From NCBI RefSeq assembly GCF_002964665.1, contig NZ_PQBZ01000034.1, positions 496,429 through 560,428 on the forward strand: DNA of 64,000 bases, written 5' to 3'. This DNA comes from Pseudoalteromonas sp. T1lg23B. GTDB lineage: Bacteria > Pseudomonadota > Gammaproteobacteria > Enterobacterales > Alteromonadaceae. A program made the translations under genes and the position numbers. Shown here piece by piece: positions 54,876 through 62,510 of this stretch; within the stretch, counting starts at the first letter, position 1; the number at the start of each line of letters is the position of its first letter. The notes below the pieces were generated by a model. The model did no database searches and was not told the origin of the DNA. It was given only the letters and a program-made list of their open reading frames with translations.

Positions 54876-55144
54876 GCATAAATACTGTACATATACTTTC
54901 AAAACCACTCTCATACTATAACGCTTTGCAGTTAGAGGCGTTGATAGCACACAATGACGCACTGTTGCTTATTGGTGACGCCTGTTACGACTACGCGTCT
55001 TACACCCCCTTGTCTGATAAGCGCTATATGCTTGAAAACTGTGCTTTGGCACGTGCTATAACCGTTAATACTGAATTCAATTTAATCAATGATATTGAAT
55101 GGGTAGAGCTAATCGATAACGCAAAAAAATCAATTACTTGGTAA
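54872..55144 (+). CDS. tusB: Sulfurtransferase complex subunit TusB
   Basis: TusB is the DsrH-like subunit of TusBCD. The 90 residues (95 in E. coli) begin MSINTVHILSKPLS and include LLLIGDACYDY. Its ATG overlaps the tusC stop as ATGA, and tusE starts 3 bp after its stop. Confidence 0.9.
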   Translation: MSINTVHILSKPLSYYNALQLEALIAHNDALLLIGDACYDYASYTPLSDKRYMLENCALARAITVNTEFNLINDIEWVELIDNAKKSITW

Positions 55145-55147
55145 CAT

Positions 55148-55477
55148 ATGCTGGAATTTAACAATCAAATCATAGCAACCGATAAGCAAGGCTATTTACT
55201 TGACCATACACAGTGGCACAAAGACCTTGCTCCAATCATTGCAGAACAAGAAGGGATCACATTGAGCGATGCCCATTGGGAAGTGATCAATTTCGTGAGG
55301 GATTTTTACGAAGAGTACAATACCAGCCCAGCCATTCGTATGCTGGTCAAGGCAATGGCTAAAGCACTCGGTGAAGACAAAGGTAATAGTATGTATCTGT
55401 ATAAACTGTTTCCTAAGGGGCCTGCCAAGCAAGCCACAAAAATAGCGGGCTTGCCAAAACCCGCTCGATGCATCTAA
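55148..55477 (+). CDS. tusE: Sulfur carrier TusE (DsrC family)
   Basis: TusE accepts sulfur from TusD and delivers it to MnmA on the tRNA. The 109 residues end in GLPKPARCI with the sulfur-carrying Cys108 next to the C-terminus. The [20 protein letters not shown] and [19 protein letters not shown] stretches are family hallmarks. It is the last gene of tusDCBE; in E. coli tusE sits beside yccA. Confidence 0.96.
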   Translation: MLEFNNQIIATDKQGYLLDHTQWHKDLAPIIAEQEGITLSDAHWEVINFVRDFYEEYNTSPAIRMLVKAMAKALGEDKGNSMYLYKLFPKGPAKQATKIAGLPKPARCI

Positions 55478-55490
55478 ACATAAAAATAAT

Positions 55491-55523
55491 TAAAAAAACA
55501 GCCACTCTTTCAAAGTGGCTGTT
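55491..55523. terminator. Terminator between tusE and the convergent small gene
   Basis: ACAGCCACT (55498-55506) pairs with AGTGGCTGT (55514-55522) around a 7-nt loop. The minus strand then has seven T residues, and the plus strand a weaker T-rich tail, so it may serve both sides. Confidence 0.8.
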
Positions 55524-55555
55524 CGTTTATATAGTTTATAAATAACTGATATTAA

Positions 55556-55735
55556 CTACTCAACAGCCGTACAGCCTTTAGGCGGCTCATTGCTACAGAT
55601 TACCCGTTTTACCGTCACCCGCCCACCTCGATATAGGTCGTTTCCAATAGTTACTTTTACACCTGATGCAATCATGTGTTGAAGAACACGCTGTAGGGCA
55701 TCTTTTGGGCTGCTGACTCTGTAGTCATGATTCAT
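55556..55735 (-). CDS. Possible 59-residue protein of unknown function
   Basis: The frame from the ATG at 55733-55735 gives MNHDYRVSSPKDALQRVL and onward, ending GCTAVE. It has no membrane segment and no family I know. The frame extends to 55828, but that part reads through the fklB terminator, so I reject the long form. The shorter start lacks a clear ribosome site. A good minus-strand terminator lies 33 bp past its stop, which argues that something is transcribed here. Confidence 0.45.
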   Translation of the reverse strand: MNHDYRVSSPKDALQRVLQHMIASGVKVTIGNDLYRGGRVTVKRVICSNEPPKGCTAVE

Positions 55736-55793
55736 TTCATAGGGTATTGAGGTTTGTATTGTCAAAGATAGCCTAATTAAGCCACCTGATAAA

Positions 55794-55826
55794 AACAAAA
55801 AACCCAGCTCTGGGCTGGGTTTTTTC
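55794..55826 (-). terminator. Rho-independent terminator after fklB
   Basis: CCCAGC (55803-55808) pairs with GCTGGG (55814-55819), extended by an A-run and a T-run on either side, 25 bp past the fklB stop. Confidence 0.9.
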
Positions 55827-55850
55827 AAACATTTGCTAATCAGCTCGTGA

Positions 55851-56468
55851 TTATAAAACGTCTAACAACTCAACATCGAACACAAGTGTTGAGAATGGTG
55901 CAATTGCAGCACCTGCGCCACGTTCACCGTAAGCTAGCTCATGTGGGATGTATAAACGCCACTTTGAACCTGCAGGCATAAGCTGTAACGCTTCAGTCCA
56001 ACCTTTGATCACACCATTTACTGGGAACTCAGCAGGTTGACCGCGATCGTATGAGCTGTCAAATACAGTGCCATTGATTAGTGTGCCGTGGTAATGAACA
56101 CGTACTTTTGAATCAGCCGCAGGTTTTGCACCTTCGCCTGTTGCAATAACTTCATACTGAAGACCTGACTCAGTAACCGTGATCTCAGCGCGCTTGGCGT
56201 TTTCTTCTAAGAATGCAATGCCTTCAGCAGCTAGTACTTTCGCTTCTTCTTCACGACGAGCTTGAATTTCAGCATTGATTTTTTCAAATGCAGCTTGGAT
56301 CTCTGGGATCTCAACACGGAACGCGTCTCCAGCGTATGCGTCTTTCATTCCCTCAAACACCGAATGCAAGTTAAGACCTTCGAATGGATTTGCTTTTAGT
56401 TGCTCACCCATTTGTAAGCCAATACCGTAGCTTGCTTTTTCAGCATCTGTATTAAATAAATCTGACAT
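55851..56468 (-). CDS. fklB: FKBP-type peptidyl-prolyl isomerase FklB
   Basis: FklB is a cytoplasmic dimeric prolyl isomerase. The 205 residues (206 in E. coli) have an N-terminal dimerisation and helical-arm region (about 1-95) and an FKBP domain (about 105-205) with VRVHYHGTLINGTVFDSS, GVIKGWTEALQLMP and IPHELAYGERGAGAAI. The C-terminus FDVELLDVL is typical. It is a single-gene unit with its own terminator. Confidence 0.96.
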   Translation of the reverse strand: MSDLFNTDAEKASYGIGLQMGEQLKANPFEGLNLHSVFEGMKDAYAGDAFRVEIPEIQAAFEKINAEIQARREEEAKVLAAEGIAFLEENAKRAEITVTESGLQYEVIATGEGAKPAADSKVRVHYHGTLINGTVFDSSYDRGQPAEFPVNGVIKGWTEALQLMPAGSKWRLYIPHELAYGERGAGAAIAPFSTLVFDVELLDVL

Positions 56469-56541
56469 AAGTTAATTCACTTTTGTTTCTATTAAAAGAC
56501 GAGGCGCAGTGTAACATAGCCAAAGGCGAGTTTAAACGCGA

Positions 56542-56910
56542 TCAAGTCGCATTATCCATATGTCGCCTTTTTACTTGTTGAATTATAAAGGTTGCAAAAG
56601 GTAGACTAAGCGTAAGCCCTATGGCCAACTCAACACTATAATCAACAAGGCGGTCAGTAAAATATAAGCCAAAGCCCACAATGCCAGTCAGACTAATGAC
56701 AATGGCGGCTAACATTGGCCATAAGGTTTCATACTTTGTCACCAAATGTGCTGCGAGCAAATTGTACAAAAAGGTAAAAGCAAGGGTTTTTAGTAAAGTT
56801 GGATCTTGTTGACCATCAATCGCCAAACGCAATGCCATCTCCAAACCGCTCAGGTAAAAGAAGCCAAATACAATCCACAAACTAGCGTGTTTAACTACGA
56901 CTGCTGACAT
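56542..56910 (-). CDS. Small membrane protein, unknown
   Basis: From the ATG at 56908-56910 (GGAGGG 5 bases upstream) this is a 122-residue protein with about four hydrophobic helices and a basic end (IQQVKRRHMDNAT). I do not recognise a family. The frame continues upstream to 57039, but that part runs through a tRNA terminator and tRNA gene, so the shorter form is right. Confidence 0.75.
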   Translation of the reverse strand: MSAVVVKHASLWIVFGFFYLSGLEMALRLAIDGQQDPTLLKTLAFTFLYNLLAAHLVTKYETLWPMLAAIVISLTGIVGFGLYFTDRLVDYSVELAIGLTLSLPFATFIIQQVKRRHMDNAT

Positions 56911-56923
56911 AAATGCCCTCCAA

Positions 56924-56953
56924 ACGAAAAAAACCGCCGATAAGGCGGTTTTG
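56924..56953 (-). terminator. Terminator of tRNA-Ser copy 3
   Basis: AAAACCGCC (56930-56938) pairs with GGCGGTTTT (56944-56952) around a 5-nt loop, with a T-run on the minus strand, 10 nt past the tRNA CCA end. Confidence 0.9.
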
Positions 56954-56962
56954 GGAATGAGG

Positions 56963-57053
56963 TGGCGGAGAGATAGGGATTTGAACCCTAGATACGCTAT
57001 TAACGTATGCCGGTTTTCAAGACCGGTGCTTTCAACCACTCAGCCATCTCTCC
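56963..57053 (-). tRNA. tRNA-Ser(UGA), copy 3
   Basis: This 91-nt gene is identical to copy 1 (49326-49416), with anticodon TGA, long variable arm and encoded CCA. It has its own promoter and terminator. Confidence 0.97.
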
Positions 57054-57066
57054 GTTGTTGGCGCGC

Positions 57067-57095
57067 ATATTAGTGGTTTTCATTGCAGCTGTAAA
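57067..57095 (-). promoter_or_regulatory. Promoter of tRNA-Ser copy 3
   Basis: On the minus strand, -35 TTTACA (57090-57095) and -10 TAATAT (57067-57072) are exactly 17 bp apart, followed by the GC-rich discriminator GCGCGCC and the tRNA 13 nt on. The form matches the promoter of the tandem pair. Confidence 0.78.
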
Positions 57096-57121
57096 GAGGC
57101 AAGGGAAATTTTTTGCTTATT

Positions 57122-57502
57122 TCAATAATATTGTTTTGGTCGCTTGGCGAGCCAAGCACAAATTACACACAAAATAACGACAAAAACAAAAACCAATGCC
57201 GCTTTAAATGCTGCTACTGCTAATTCATTCAGGGGTATAAAAATATCTGCCAGTGACGGTACACATGAAATTGCGACGACCAATAACAAAACCTTAAAAG
57301 CTCTGAAAAACTCAAAACGCTTGCTATAACTCATCCAGACTGTAATGAAAACACTCAATAGACCGGGCACGACAAAGGCTAAGTGTTGCTGCTTAGTAGA
57401 TACGAGCACGTAGGCACTAAGCACACAGCCAATCACTCCCCATATACACCAAACCCACCAGCTTTCGCGTTCTTCTAAAAATAAATTGCCCATGCCCACC
57501 AT
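57122..57502 (-). CDS. Small membrane protein, unknown
   Basis: The 126 residues form about four hydrophobic helices (about 17-35, 42-58, 68-85, 92-116) and end AKRPKQYY. No family is recognised. The first ATG lacks a clear ribosome site; a second ATG three codons in is possible. It lies alone upstream of tRNA-Ser copy 3. Confidence 0.65.
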   Translation of the reverse strand: MVGMGNLFLEERESWWVWCIWGVIGCVLSAYVLVSTKQQHLAFVVPGLLSVFITVWMSYSKRFEFFRAFKVLLLVVAISCVPSLADIFIPLNELAVAAFKAALVFVFVVILCVICAWLAKRPKQYY

Positions 57503-57592
57503 CTATTATTGTTATTTGAGACACAATTAGCCTAGCAAACTTTCACACAAGAGCACAACCATACAAAAACTGAACACTCGGTTGCAAAAGCA

Positions 57593-57631
57593 ACAAAAAA
57601 AAGCCCCATACAATGTAAGGGGCTTTTTTAT
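57593..57631 (-). terminator. Rho-independent terminator after trhO
   Basis: AAGCCCC (57601-57607) pairs with GGGGCTT (57619-57625) around an 11-nt loop, flanked by A- and T-runs, 17 bp past the trhO stop. Confidence 0.85.
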
Positions 57632-57647
57632 TCAAATTTACAAAAGG

Positions 57648-58634
57648 TTAAGCAGACTTCTCTCGTTGCGCTTGTTTTTGCGCTTGTTTAGCCTCTTTGC
57701 GCTGACGCAGTACTTCTTGTGCTTCGTGACCAATGTGGCCTTCACCACGAGCCTGAGCTAGCTGCATTTGCTTTTGACGCTCAGCGAAGCGAGCTCGCTG
57801 CTCGTCTGTCAATGAATCATGGCAGTGGTGGCATGAAACGCCTTCCATATATTCTTCACGCTGCATTTCTTGTTCCGTAATCGGCATACGACAAGCGTGA
57901 CATTGTTCGTAAGAGCCTTTTTGCAAGTCATGATCAACCGCAACACGGTTGTCAAACACAAAGCACTCACCTTCCCATAATGACTCTTCTTTTGGCACGT
58001 CTTCTAGGTATTTTAAGATACCACCTTCAAGATGATAAACCTCTTCAAATCCCTGCTCTTTCATGTATGCAGTTGATTTTTCACAGCGAATACCACCGGT
58101 ACAAAACATAGCTACTTTCTTATGTTTGCTTGGGTCTAAGTTTTCTTTTGCCCATTGAGGGAATTCACGGAAGGTTTTAGTATTCGGATCGATGGCGTGC
58201 TTAAAGGTACCGATTTCAATCTCGTAATCGTTACGCGTATCAACCACAACAACTTCTGGGTCTGAAATCAGCGCATTCCACTCTTTAGGTTTCACGTAAC
58301 TGCCCACAACCCTCAGAGGATCAACACCTTCAACACCCATAGTAACAATCTCTTTTTTAAGCTTTACTTTGGTGCGATAGAAAGGACAAGTCTCATCGTA
58401 CGACTCTTTAAATACGATGTTGTCTAAACCCGGCTGCTGGTCAAGCCAAGTCAATAAAGCATCTATACTCTCTCGCTTGCCCGCTACGGTACCGTTAATA
58501 CCTTCAGCTGCCAGTAACAAAGTACCGCGTACTTCATTTTGCTCCATAACATTGAGCAATGGTTGACGAATTTGTTCGAAGTTAGGTAGTGACACGAACT
58601 TATACATGGCACAAACCACAAATGGTTTAGACAT
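57648..58634 (-). CDS. trhO: tRNA uridine(34) hydroxylase TrhO
   Basis: TrhO (YceA) hydroxylates U34 of several tRNAs on the way to 5-methoxy- and carboxymethoxyuridine. The 328 residues have an N-terminal domain (about 1-105) and a rhodanese-like domain (about 120-220) with [14 protein letters not shown] and the catalytic-cysteine loop [13 protein letters not shown]-terminal Cys-rich part follows ([15 protein letters not shown]), with a charged Gln/Lys tail. It is divergent from the helicase gene. Confidence 0.94.
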   Translation of the reverse strand: MSKPFVVCAMYKFVSLPNFEQIRQPLLNVMEQNEVRGTLLLAAEGINGTVAGKRESIDALLTWLDQQPGLDNIVFKESYDETCPFYRTKVKLKKEIVTMGVEGVDPLRVVGSYVKPKEWNALISDPEVVVVDTRNDYEIEIGTFKHAIDPNTKTFREFPQWAKENLDPSKHKKVAMFCTGGIRCEKSTAYMKEQGFEEVYHLEGGILKYLEDVPKEESLWEGECFVFDNRVAVDHDLQKGSYEQCHACRMPITEQEMQREEYMEGVSCHHCHDSLTDEQRARFAERQKQMQLAQARGEGHIGHEAQEVLRQRKEAKQAQKQAQREKSA

Positions 58635-58701
58635 AAAATTTTCCTAATTTTCAGCTTTTACTTCGCCTCAAGCATTAAGCACAACGCTAGAAGCACACAA
58701 A

Positions 58702-58727
58702 CCGGACCGTAAATCCGGCGCTAGAGC
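58702..58727. other. Two adjacent small hairpins in the trhO/helicase gap
   Basis: CCGGA/TCCGG (58702-58706 with 58714-58718) is followed at once by GCGC/GCGC around TAGA. A later TTTACGG could pair with CCGTAAA in an alternative fold. The gap of 222 bp must hold both divergent promoters. The role is unknown. Confidence 0.35.
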
Positions 58728-58808
58728 GCGTATTTTACGGATTTTTGTGTTAATTGCAAAAACCCAATACACAAACTGCTTTATTGCTATCGGAGCAGTA
58801 CATAGCTT

Positions 58809-58817
58809 TGCTATAAT
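58809..58817 (+). promoter_or_regulatory. Candidate extended -10 promoter of the helicase gene
   Basis: TGCTATAAT has the TGnTATAAT form with a perfect TATAAT hexamer, 40 bp before the helicase start codon. No clear -35 is present. Confidence 0.5.
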
Positions 58818-58856
58818 GGTCGGCTAATCATTAGTTAAGTTTTGGAGAAAAACGCT

Positions 58857-60179
58857 TTGCACTTTACCGAATTAGGCATTGAGGCCCGCCTAGAAAAACA
58901 ACTTGCACATCAGGGGATCACAGAACCGACGACAATCCAAAGTCAGGCGGTACCTACAGCAATTGCTGGGCACGATGTATTTGCACAATCTAAAACGGGT
59001 TCAGGTAAAACTTTGGCTTTCTTATTGCCGGCGGTGCATCGCGTGATGAAACAAAAAGCACTCAGCAAGCGCGACCCACGTGTTTTGATCATTGCTCCAA
59101 CACGAGAATTAGCAACTCAGGTATTCAGTCAGTGTCGATTATTGATTGCTGGCACCAGCATCAGCGTAGTAAAAGTGTTAGGTGGCGAAAACTTTAATGA
59201 TCAAATTAAGGCACTACGAAAAGACCCGCAAATAGTGATTGGTACACCAGGGCGCATCGCCGACCACCTTGAGCAACGTTCTTTGCAACTTGGCGGCTTA
59301 GAATTACTGATTTTCGATGAAGCAGATCGTATGCTCGATCTTGGTTTTGCTGAGCAACTCAATAAAATAAATGACGAAGCGAATCACCGTTTACGTCAAA
59401 CCCTTTTATTTTCAGCGACGCTTGACCATGCACAAGTGGAAGTAACGTCTCGTAACTTACTACGCGCCCCCAAAAAAATCATCCTAAGTGATGCACACCA
59501 GCAACATGGTGATATCAAACAAACACTCTATTTTGCTGATCACCTAGATCACAAGGATGCGTTGCTGCAACATTTTGTTGCTCAACCTGAAGTTGGACAA
59601 TGCATTATTTTTACCGCAACACGCACCGACACGGTTCGTATTAGCGAGCAGCTTAATACAAAAGGGATCAAGGCCACAGCGTTGGCAGGAGATCTGCCAC
59701 AGAATAAACGATTAGATATCATGGATGCCTTCAGCCGCGGCTTGTTTAAAGTACTCGTCACCACAGATGTCGCTTCTCGTGGTCTCGATTTATTAAGCGT
59801 AACGCACGTGATCAATTTCGACTTACCTAAACAGGCAGAAGAATACGTACACCGTATTGGCCGTACCGGCCGAGCAGGCTTTAAGGGCACCGCTATTTCT
59901 TTAGTTGGTCCGAAAGATTGGAACAGCTTTGTTGCGATTAAAAATTACTTAAACGACGAACTGGAATTCGCCAATGTTGAAGGCCTTGAAGCTAAGTTCA
60001 AAGGCTTTAAGCCAAGAAAGCCAAAGGTAACTAAACCTGTAAGTAAGAAGCCAGTTGTGAAAAAAGCGGCTAAGAAAACCACCAAGCCTAGGCCTAAAAC
60101 TAAAAAGGCCATCCCTGCACCGTTTGATGTAGACGGTAATGCACCGCTGCGCCGTAAGCAAAAGCCAACTGAGGAGTAG
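58857..60179 (+). CDS. DEAD-box ATP-dependent RNA helicase
   Basis: The protein unwinds RNA using ATP, probably in ribosome assembly or mRNA turnover. Motifs are Q (EPTTIQSQAVP), I (SKTGSGKT), Ia (APTRELA), II (DEAD in IFDEADRMLDLGF), III (SAT), and VI (HRIGRTGRAG), followed by a Lys/Pro-rich tail of about 60 residues. I start at the TTG at 58857 (440 residues, MHFTELGIEARLEKQ): GGAG lies 9 bases upstream. The earlier TTG at 58842 overlaps that same ribosome site. It is RhlE/SrmB-like; the exact subfamily is uncertain. The S1-domain gene follows 2 bp after its stop. Confidence 0.92.
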   Translation: MHFTELGIEARLEKQLAHQGITEPTTIQSQAVPTAIAGHDVFAQSKTGSGKTLAFLLPAVHRVMKQKALSKRDPRVLIIAPTRELATQVFSQCRLLIAGTSISVVKVLGGENFNDQIKALRKDPQIVIGTPGRIADHLEQRSLQLGGLELLIFDEADRMLDLGFAEQLNKINDEANHRLRQTLLFSATLDHAQVEVTSRNLLRAPKKIILSDAHQQHGDIKQTLYFADHLDHKDALLQHFVAQPEVGQCIIFTATRTDTVRISEQLNTKGIKATALAGDLPQNKRLDIMDAFSRGLFKVLVTTDVASRGLDLLSVTHVINFDLPKQAEEYVHRIGRTGRAGFKGTAISLVGPKDWNSFVAIKNYLNDELEFANVEGLEAKFKGFKPRKPKVTKPVSKKPVVKKAAKKTTKPRPKTKKAIPAPFDVDGNAPLRRKQKPTEE

Positions 60180-60181
60180 TC

Positions 60182-61008
60182 ATGTTAGGAAGTATTAATT
60201 CTTTAATGATCAAGGAAATTTGTGCCGAAGGTGCGTACTTAGATGGCAAAGAACTAGGTGAAGTATTTTTATCGGCACAGGAATTAGAAGAACATTTAGA
60301 GGCTGGTGATAGCGTACAAGTGTTCATCTTTCAAGACGCACAGGGCCACCCAACAGCTACGACCAAGACACCGATAGCACAAGTCGGCCAGTTCGCATTA
60401 TTACGAGTAAAAGCGCTCTCTACGGTCGGTGCGTTCATGGACATAGGTATTGATAAGGATGTATTAGCACCATTTATGAACAAAAGCCTAAAATGCGAGA
60501 AGGTCACAGCTACCTTGTCCGATTGTATTTGGACAATGCGAGTAAACGTTTATGTGCTTCTAGTAATCTCAACAAGTTTGTTAATAAAACAGAGCCAAAT
60601 TACAGTAAGTTTGAAGAAGTCGATTTAATCGTCGCCGCAAAAACTGATCTAGGCTATAAAGTGATCATCAACGAGCAACACTTTGGTGTGGTGTTTTTCA
60701 ACACGGTGTACAAACGCATGTATATCGGTCAACAGCTTAAGGGTTACATAAAGTCTGTGCGTGATGACGGTAAGATAGACGTGGTTCTGGAAAAGCCGGG
60801 CATGGGTAAGGTTGTTGATTTAGGTGAACAAATTATGCAAGCCCTGACCGATAATGGTGGATATTTACCTTTAGGTGATAAATCAGACCCAGAGCAAATC
60901 AAAAAAGCGTTTGCTACCAGCAAAGCCAACTTCAAAAAAGCCATTGGCGGGCTGTTTAAACAAGGTAAAATTGACATCGAAGCCAAATCTATTTCATTGA
61001 AAAAGTAA
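60182..61008 (+). pseudogene. CvfB/YitL-like S1 RNA-binding protein, frameshifted
   Basis: The frame from 60182 (AGGAG 6 bases upstream) gives MLGSINSLMIKEICAEGAYL and an S1-like region (AQVGQFALLRVKALSTVGAF) to APFMN, then drifts into a non-family tail. The true continuation is one frame away, from EQKPKMREGHSYLVRLYLD through a second S1-like region to IGGLFKQGKIDIE. One extra T in the T3 run at 60473-60475 gives APFYEQKPKMREG and a 275-residue protein of normal length. Family members bind RNA; the cellular role here is unknown. As in pyrD, the lesion is a one-base homopolymer contraction, so sequencing error is likely. Confidence 0.9.
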
Positions 61009-61015
61009 CAACATT

Positions 61016-61033
61016 GGGGAGCTGCAACTCCCC
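61016..61033 (+). other. Hairpin after the CvfB-like gene
   Basis: GGGGAG (61016-61021) pairs with CTCCCC (61028-61033) around a 6-nt loop, 7 bp past the stop. T residues follow only about 20 bp later, so it is a weak or Rho-assisted terminator at best. Confidence 0.4.
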
Positions 61034-61150
61034 TCTCTTGAATTGTTATCTTTTTAAAACAAGCACTTCTGACATTCCCTCACACATTTCCAAGTAATTA
61101 TTGTTATTTTCTATTCAATTGCATAGGATAAAAGAAAAAGGATTATTTTT

Positions 61151-62449
61151 ATGCAAAAAACGTCTCTTATCTTCTGTCTCCCATTTGTGTGTGCCACCTC
61201 TCAAGCAGCCAATTTGTATCATCAAAGTAGTGACTGCATTCTCGACCCTAAACTCGACATTATAAGCGTTGCCTCTCTTTACACTAACATCAGAGGCAAG
61301 TCCAAAAAAGTGATAGAAGAAGAAGCTAAGTTGCTCACTCTAGAGAAAATTCAAGCTAAAATGAATGAGCACAATAGTGACTATGTGATTAAACATGTTT
61401 CTTTTAAATATGATGAAAAGGAGTTTGTGAGCTCCTATGTTTCCCTGCTGCCAGTTAAAAAATGTGAAAATGCTGTTGTGATCAATAAAAAATATATCCA
61501 CAGATTACATAGCAAGATCATCAACTTTAAAAGCAAGTTAGCGTTAGATACCTCGACCACTCTTAAATTTACGGGCCAACCATATGCTATTAAGCCTCTA
61601 TCCATTCCAACGAGTCATGTAACCCGAAATACACCTTACGGTATAGAGCTTGGCACGACATACATGGAAGCAGAAGAGAAGATTGGTCATTTCAGCGCTG
61701 TATGGCCTGCCAATGACAGCACTAAGATTGCTTTTCTTGGAAGAGACAATGCATTCATTTTTCAAGATGATAAGTTGATTGGCTATCAGTTTAACCGCTC
61801 ATTGCTACCTATCGATTTACGTAATCGTATCGAACTTATTTCGGAGCAGCCTATATTTAATTTTAGCCATAACGGCGAGCACCATATAATCGATAAGTTT
61901 ATCAACGCCGAACAGCTAGACTCTCTTAAAAAACATTTTGATAATGTGCACACCGTTAATATAAAAGTGAGTGACCAAGCGATACGGGTACAACTAGAAG
62001 GCCTTTCTATCGGCACTCAGCTCAACGCTCAGCTGAAAGCTAATGCTATGCCTTGTTTCGAAGGCAAAACCAACATTGATCAATTTATCCGTGACCATAA
62101 ATCTTCTTTATTTCGGGTGATTGGGTTCGCAAATAAAGTGTCCTATATCACTGGCTGCTCTGAGAGTATTCAACTCCATCATTCCGGCAAGGCCCACTCT
62201 ATAGAATTGTTTGAACCCATCAGCCAAGCTAATGGCTTTTTATACGCCCTAGATAACCTATTAGCGCCAATGCAAAACTGGTCTTACTCAGGTATCAATT
62301 ACGGCGATAACCAAGATGTGTTGCAAAACTTTAAAACAAAAGTAAAGGACAAAGGCGTAATTGAAGTAGACTCAGCGAACTGGTTTGGTGTGTTCAACAT
62401 ATATGAGAACACCATTGCCAACGCAACTCTCTATCCTAAATCGATATAA
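61151..62449 (+). CDS. Secreted protein of unknown function
   Basis: The 432 residues start with a signal peptide (MQKTSLIFCLPFVCATSQAA, about 1-20). I recognise no family. The mature part has five scattered cysteines (for example SSDCILD, VKKCENA, AMPCFEG, TGCSES) that could form disulfides in the periplasm or outside the cell. The middle (GIELGTTYMEAEEKIGHF) looks like a domain boundary, and the C-terminal third is mixed alpha/beta. It has its own gap of 142 bp upstream and converges on the receptor gene. Confidence 0.75.
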   Translation: MQKTSLIFCLPFVCATSQAANLYHQSSDCILDPKLDIISVASLYTNIRGKSKKVIEEEAKLLTLEKIQAKMNEHNSDYVIKHVSFKYDEKEFVSSYVSLLPVKKCENAVVINKKYIHRLHSKIINFKSKLALDTSTTLKFTGQPYAIKPLSIPTSHVTRNTPYGIELGTTYMEAEEKIGHFSAVWPANDSTKIAFLGRDNAFIFQDDKLIGYQFNRSLLPIDLRNRIELISEQPIFNFSHNGEHHIIDKFINAEQLDSLKKHFDNVHTVNIKVSDQAIRVQLEGLSIGTQLNAQLKANAMPCFEGKTNIDQFIRDHKSSLFRVIGFANKVSYITGCSESIQLHHSGKAHSIELFEPISQANGFLYALDNLLAPMQNWSYSGINYGDNQDVLQNFKTKVKDKGVIEVDSANWFGVFNIYENTIANATLYPKSI

Positions 62450-62458
62450 TATTAATCA

Positions 62459-62482
62459 TGGGAGGAGCTGTGCTGCCTCCCA
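62459..62482. terminator. Possible terminator hairpin between convergent genes
   Basis: TGGGAGG (62459-62465) pairs with CCTCCCA (62476-62482), and AGC/GCT extend the stem inside with one bulge. There is no T-run on either side. Confidence 0.35.
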
Positions 62483-62510
62483 CCACTGTGCGATTTCAAT
62501 TCTAGACAAT

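Noticed and set aside
55736..55828. Long form of the 59-residue protein
   Set aside because: Its first part reads through the fklB terminator hairpin.
56911..57039. Longer form of the membrane protein starting at 57039
   Set aside because: It would be translated through a terminator and most of a tRNA gene; the internal ATG has a strong ribosome site.
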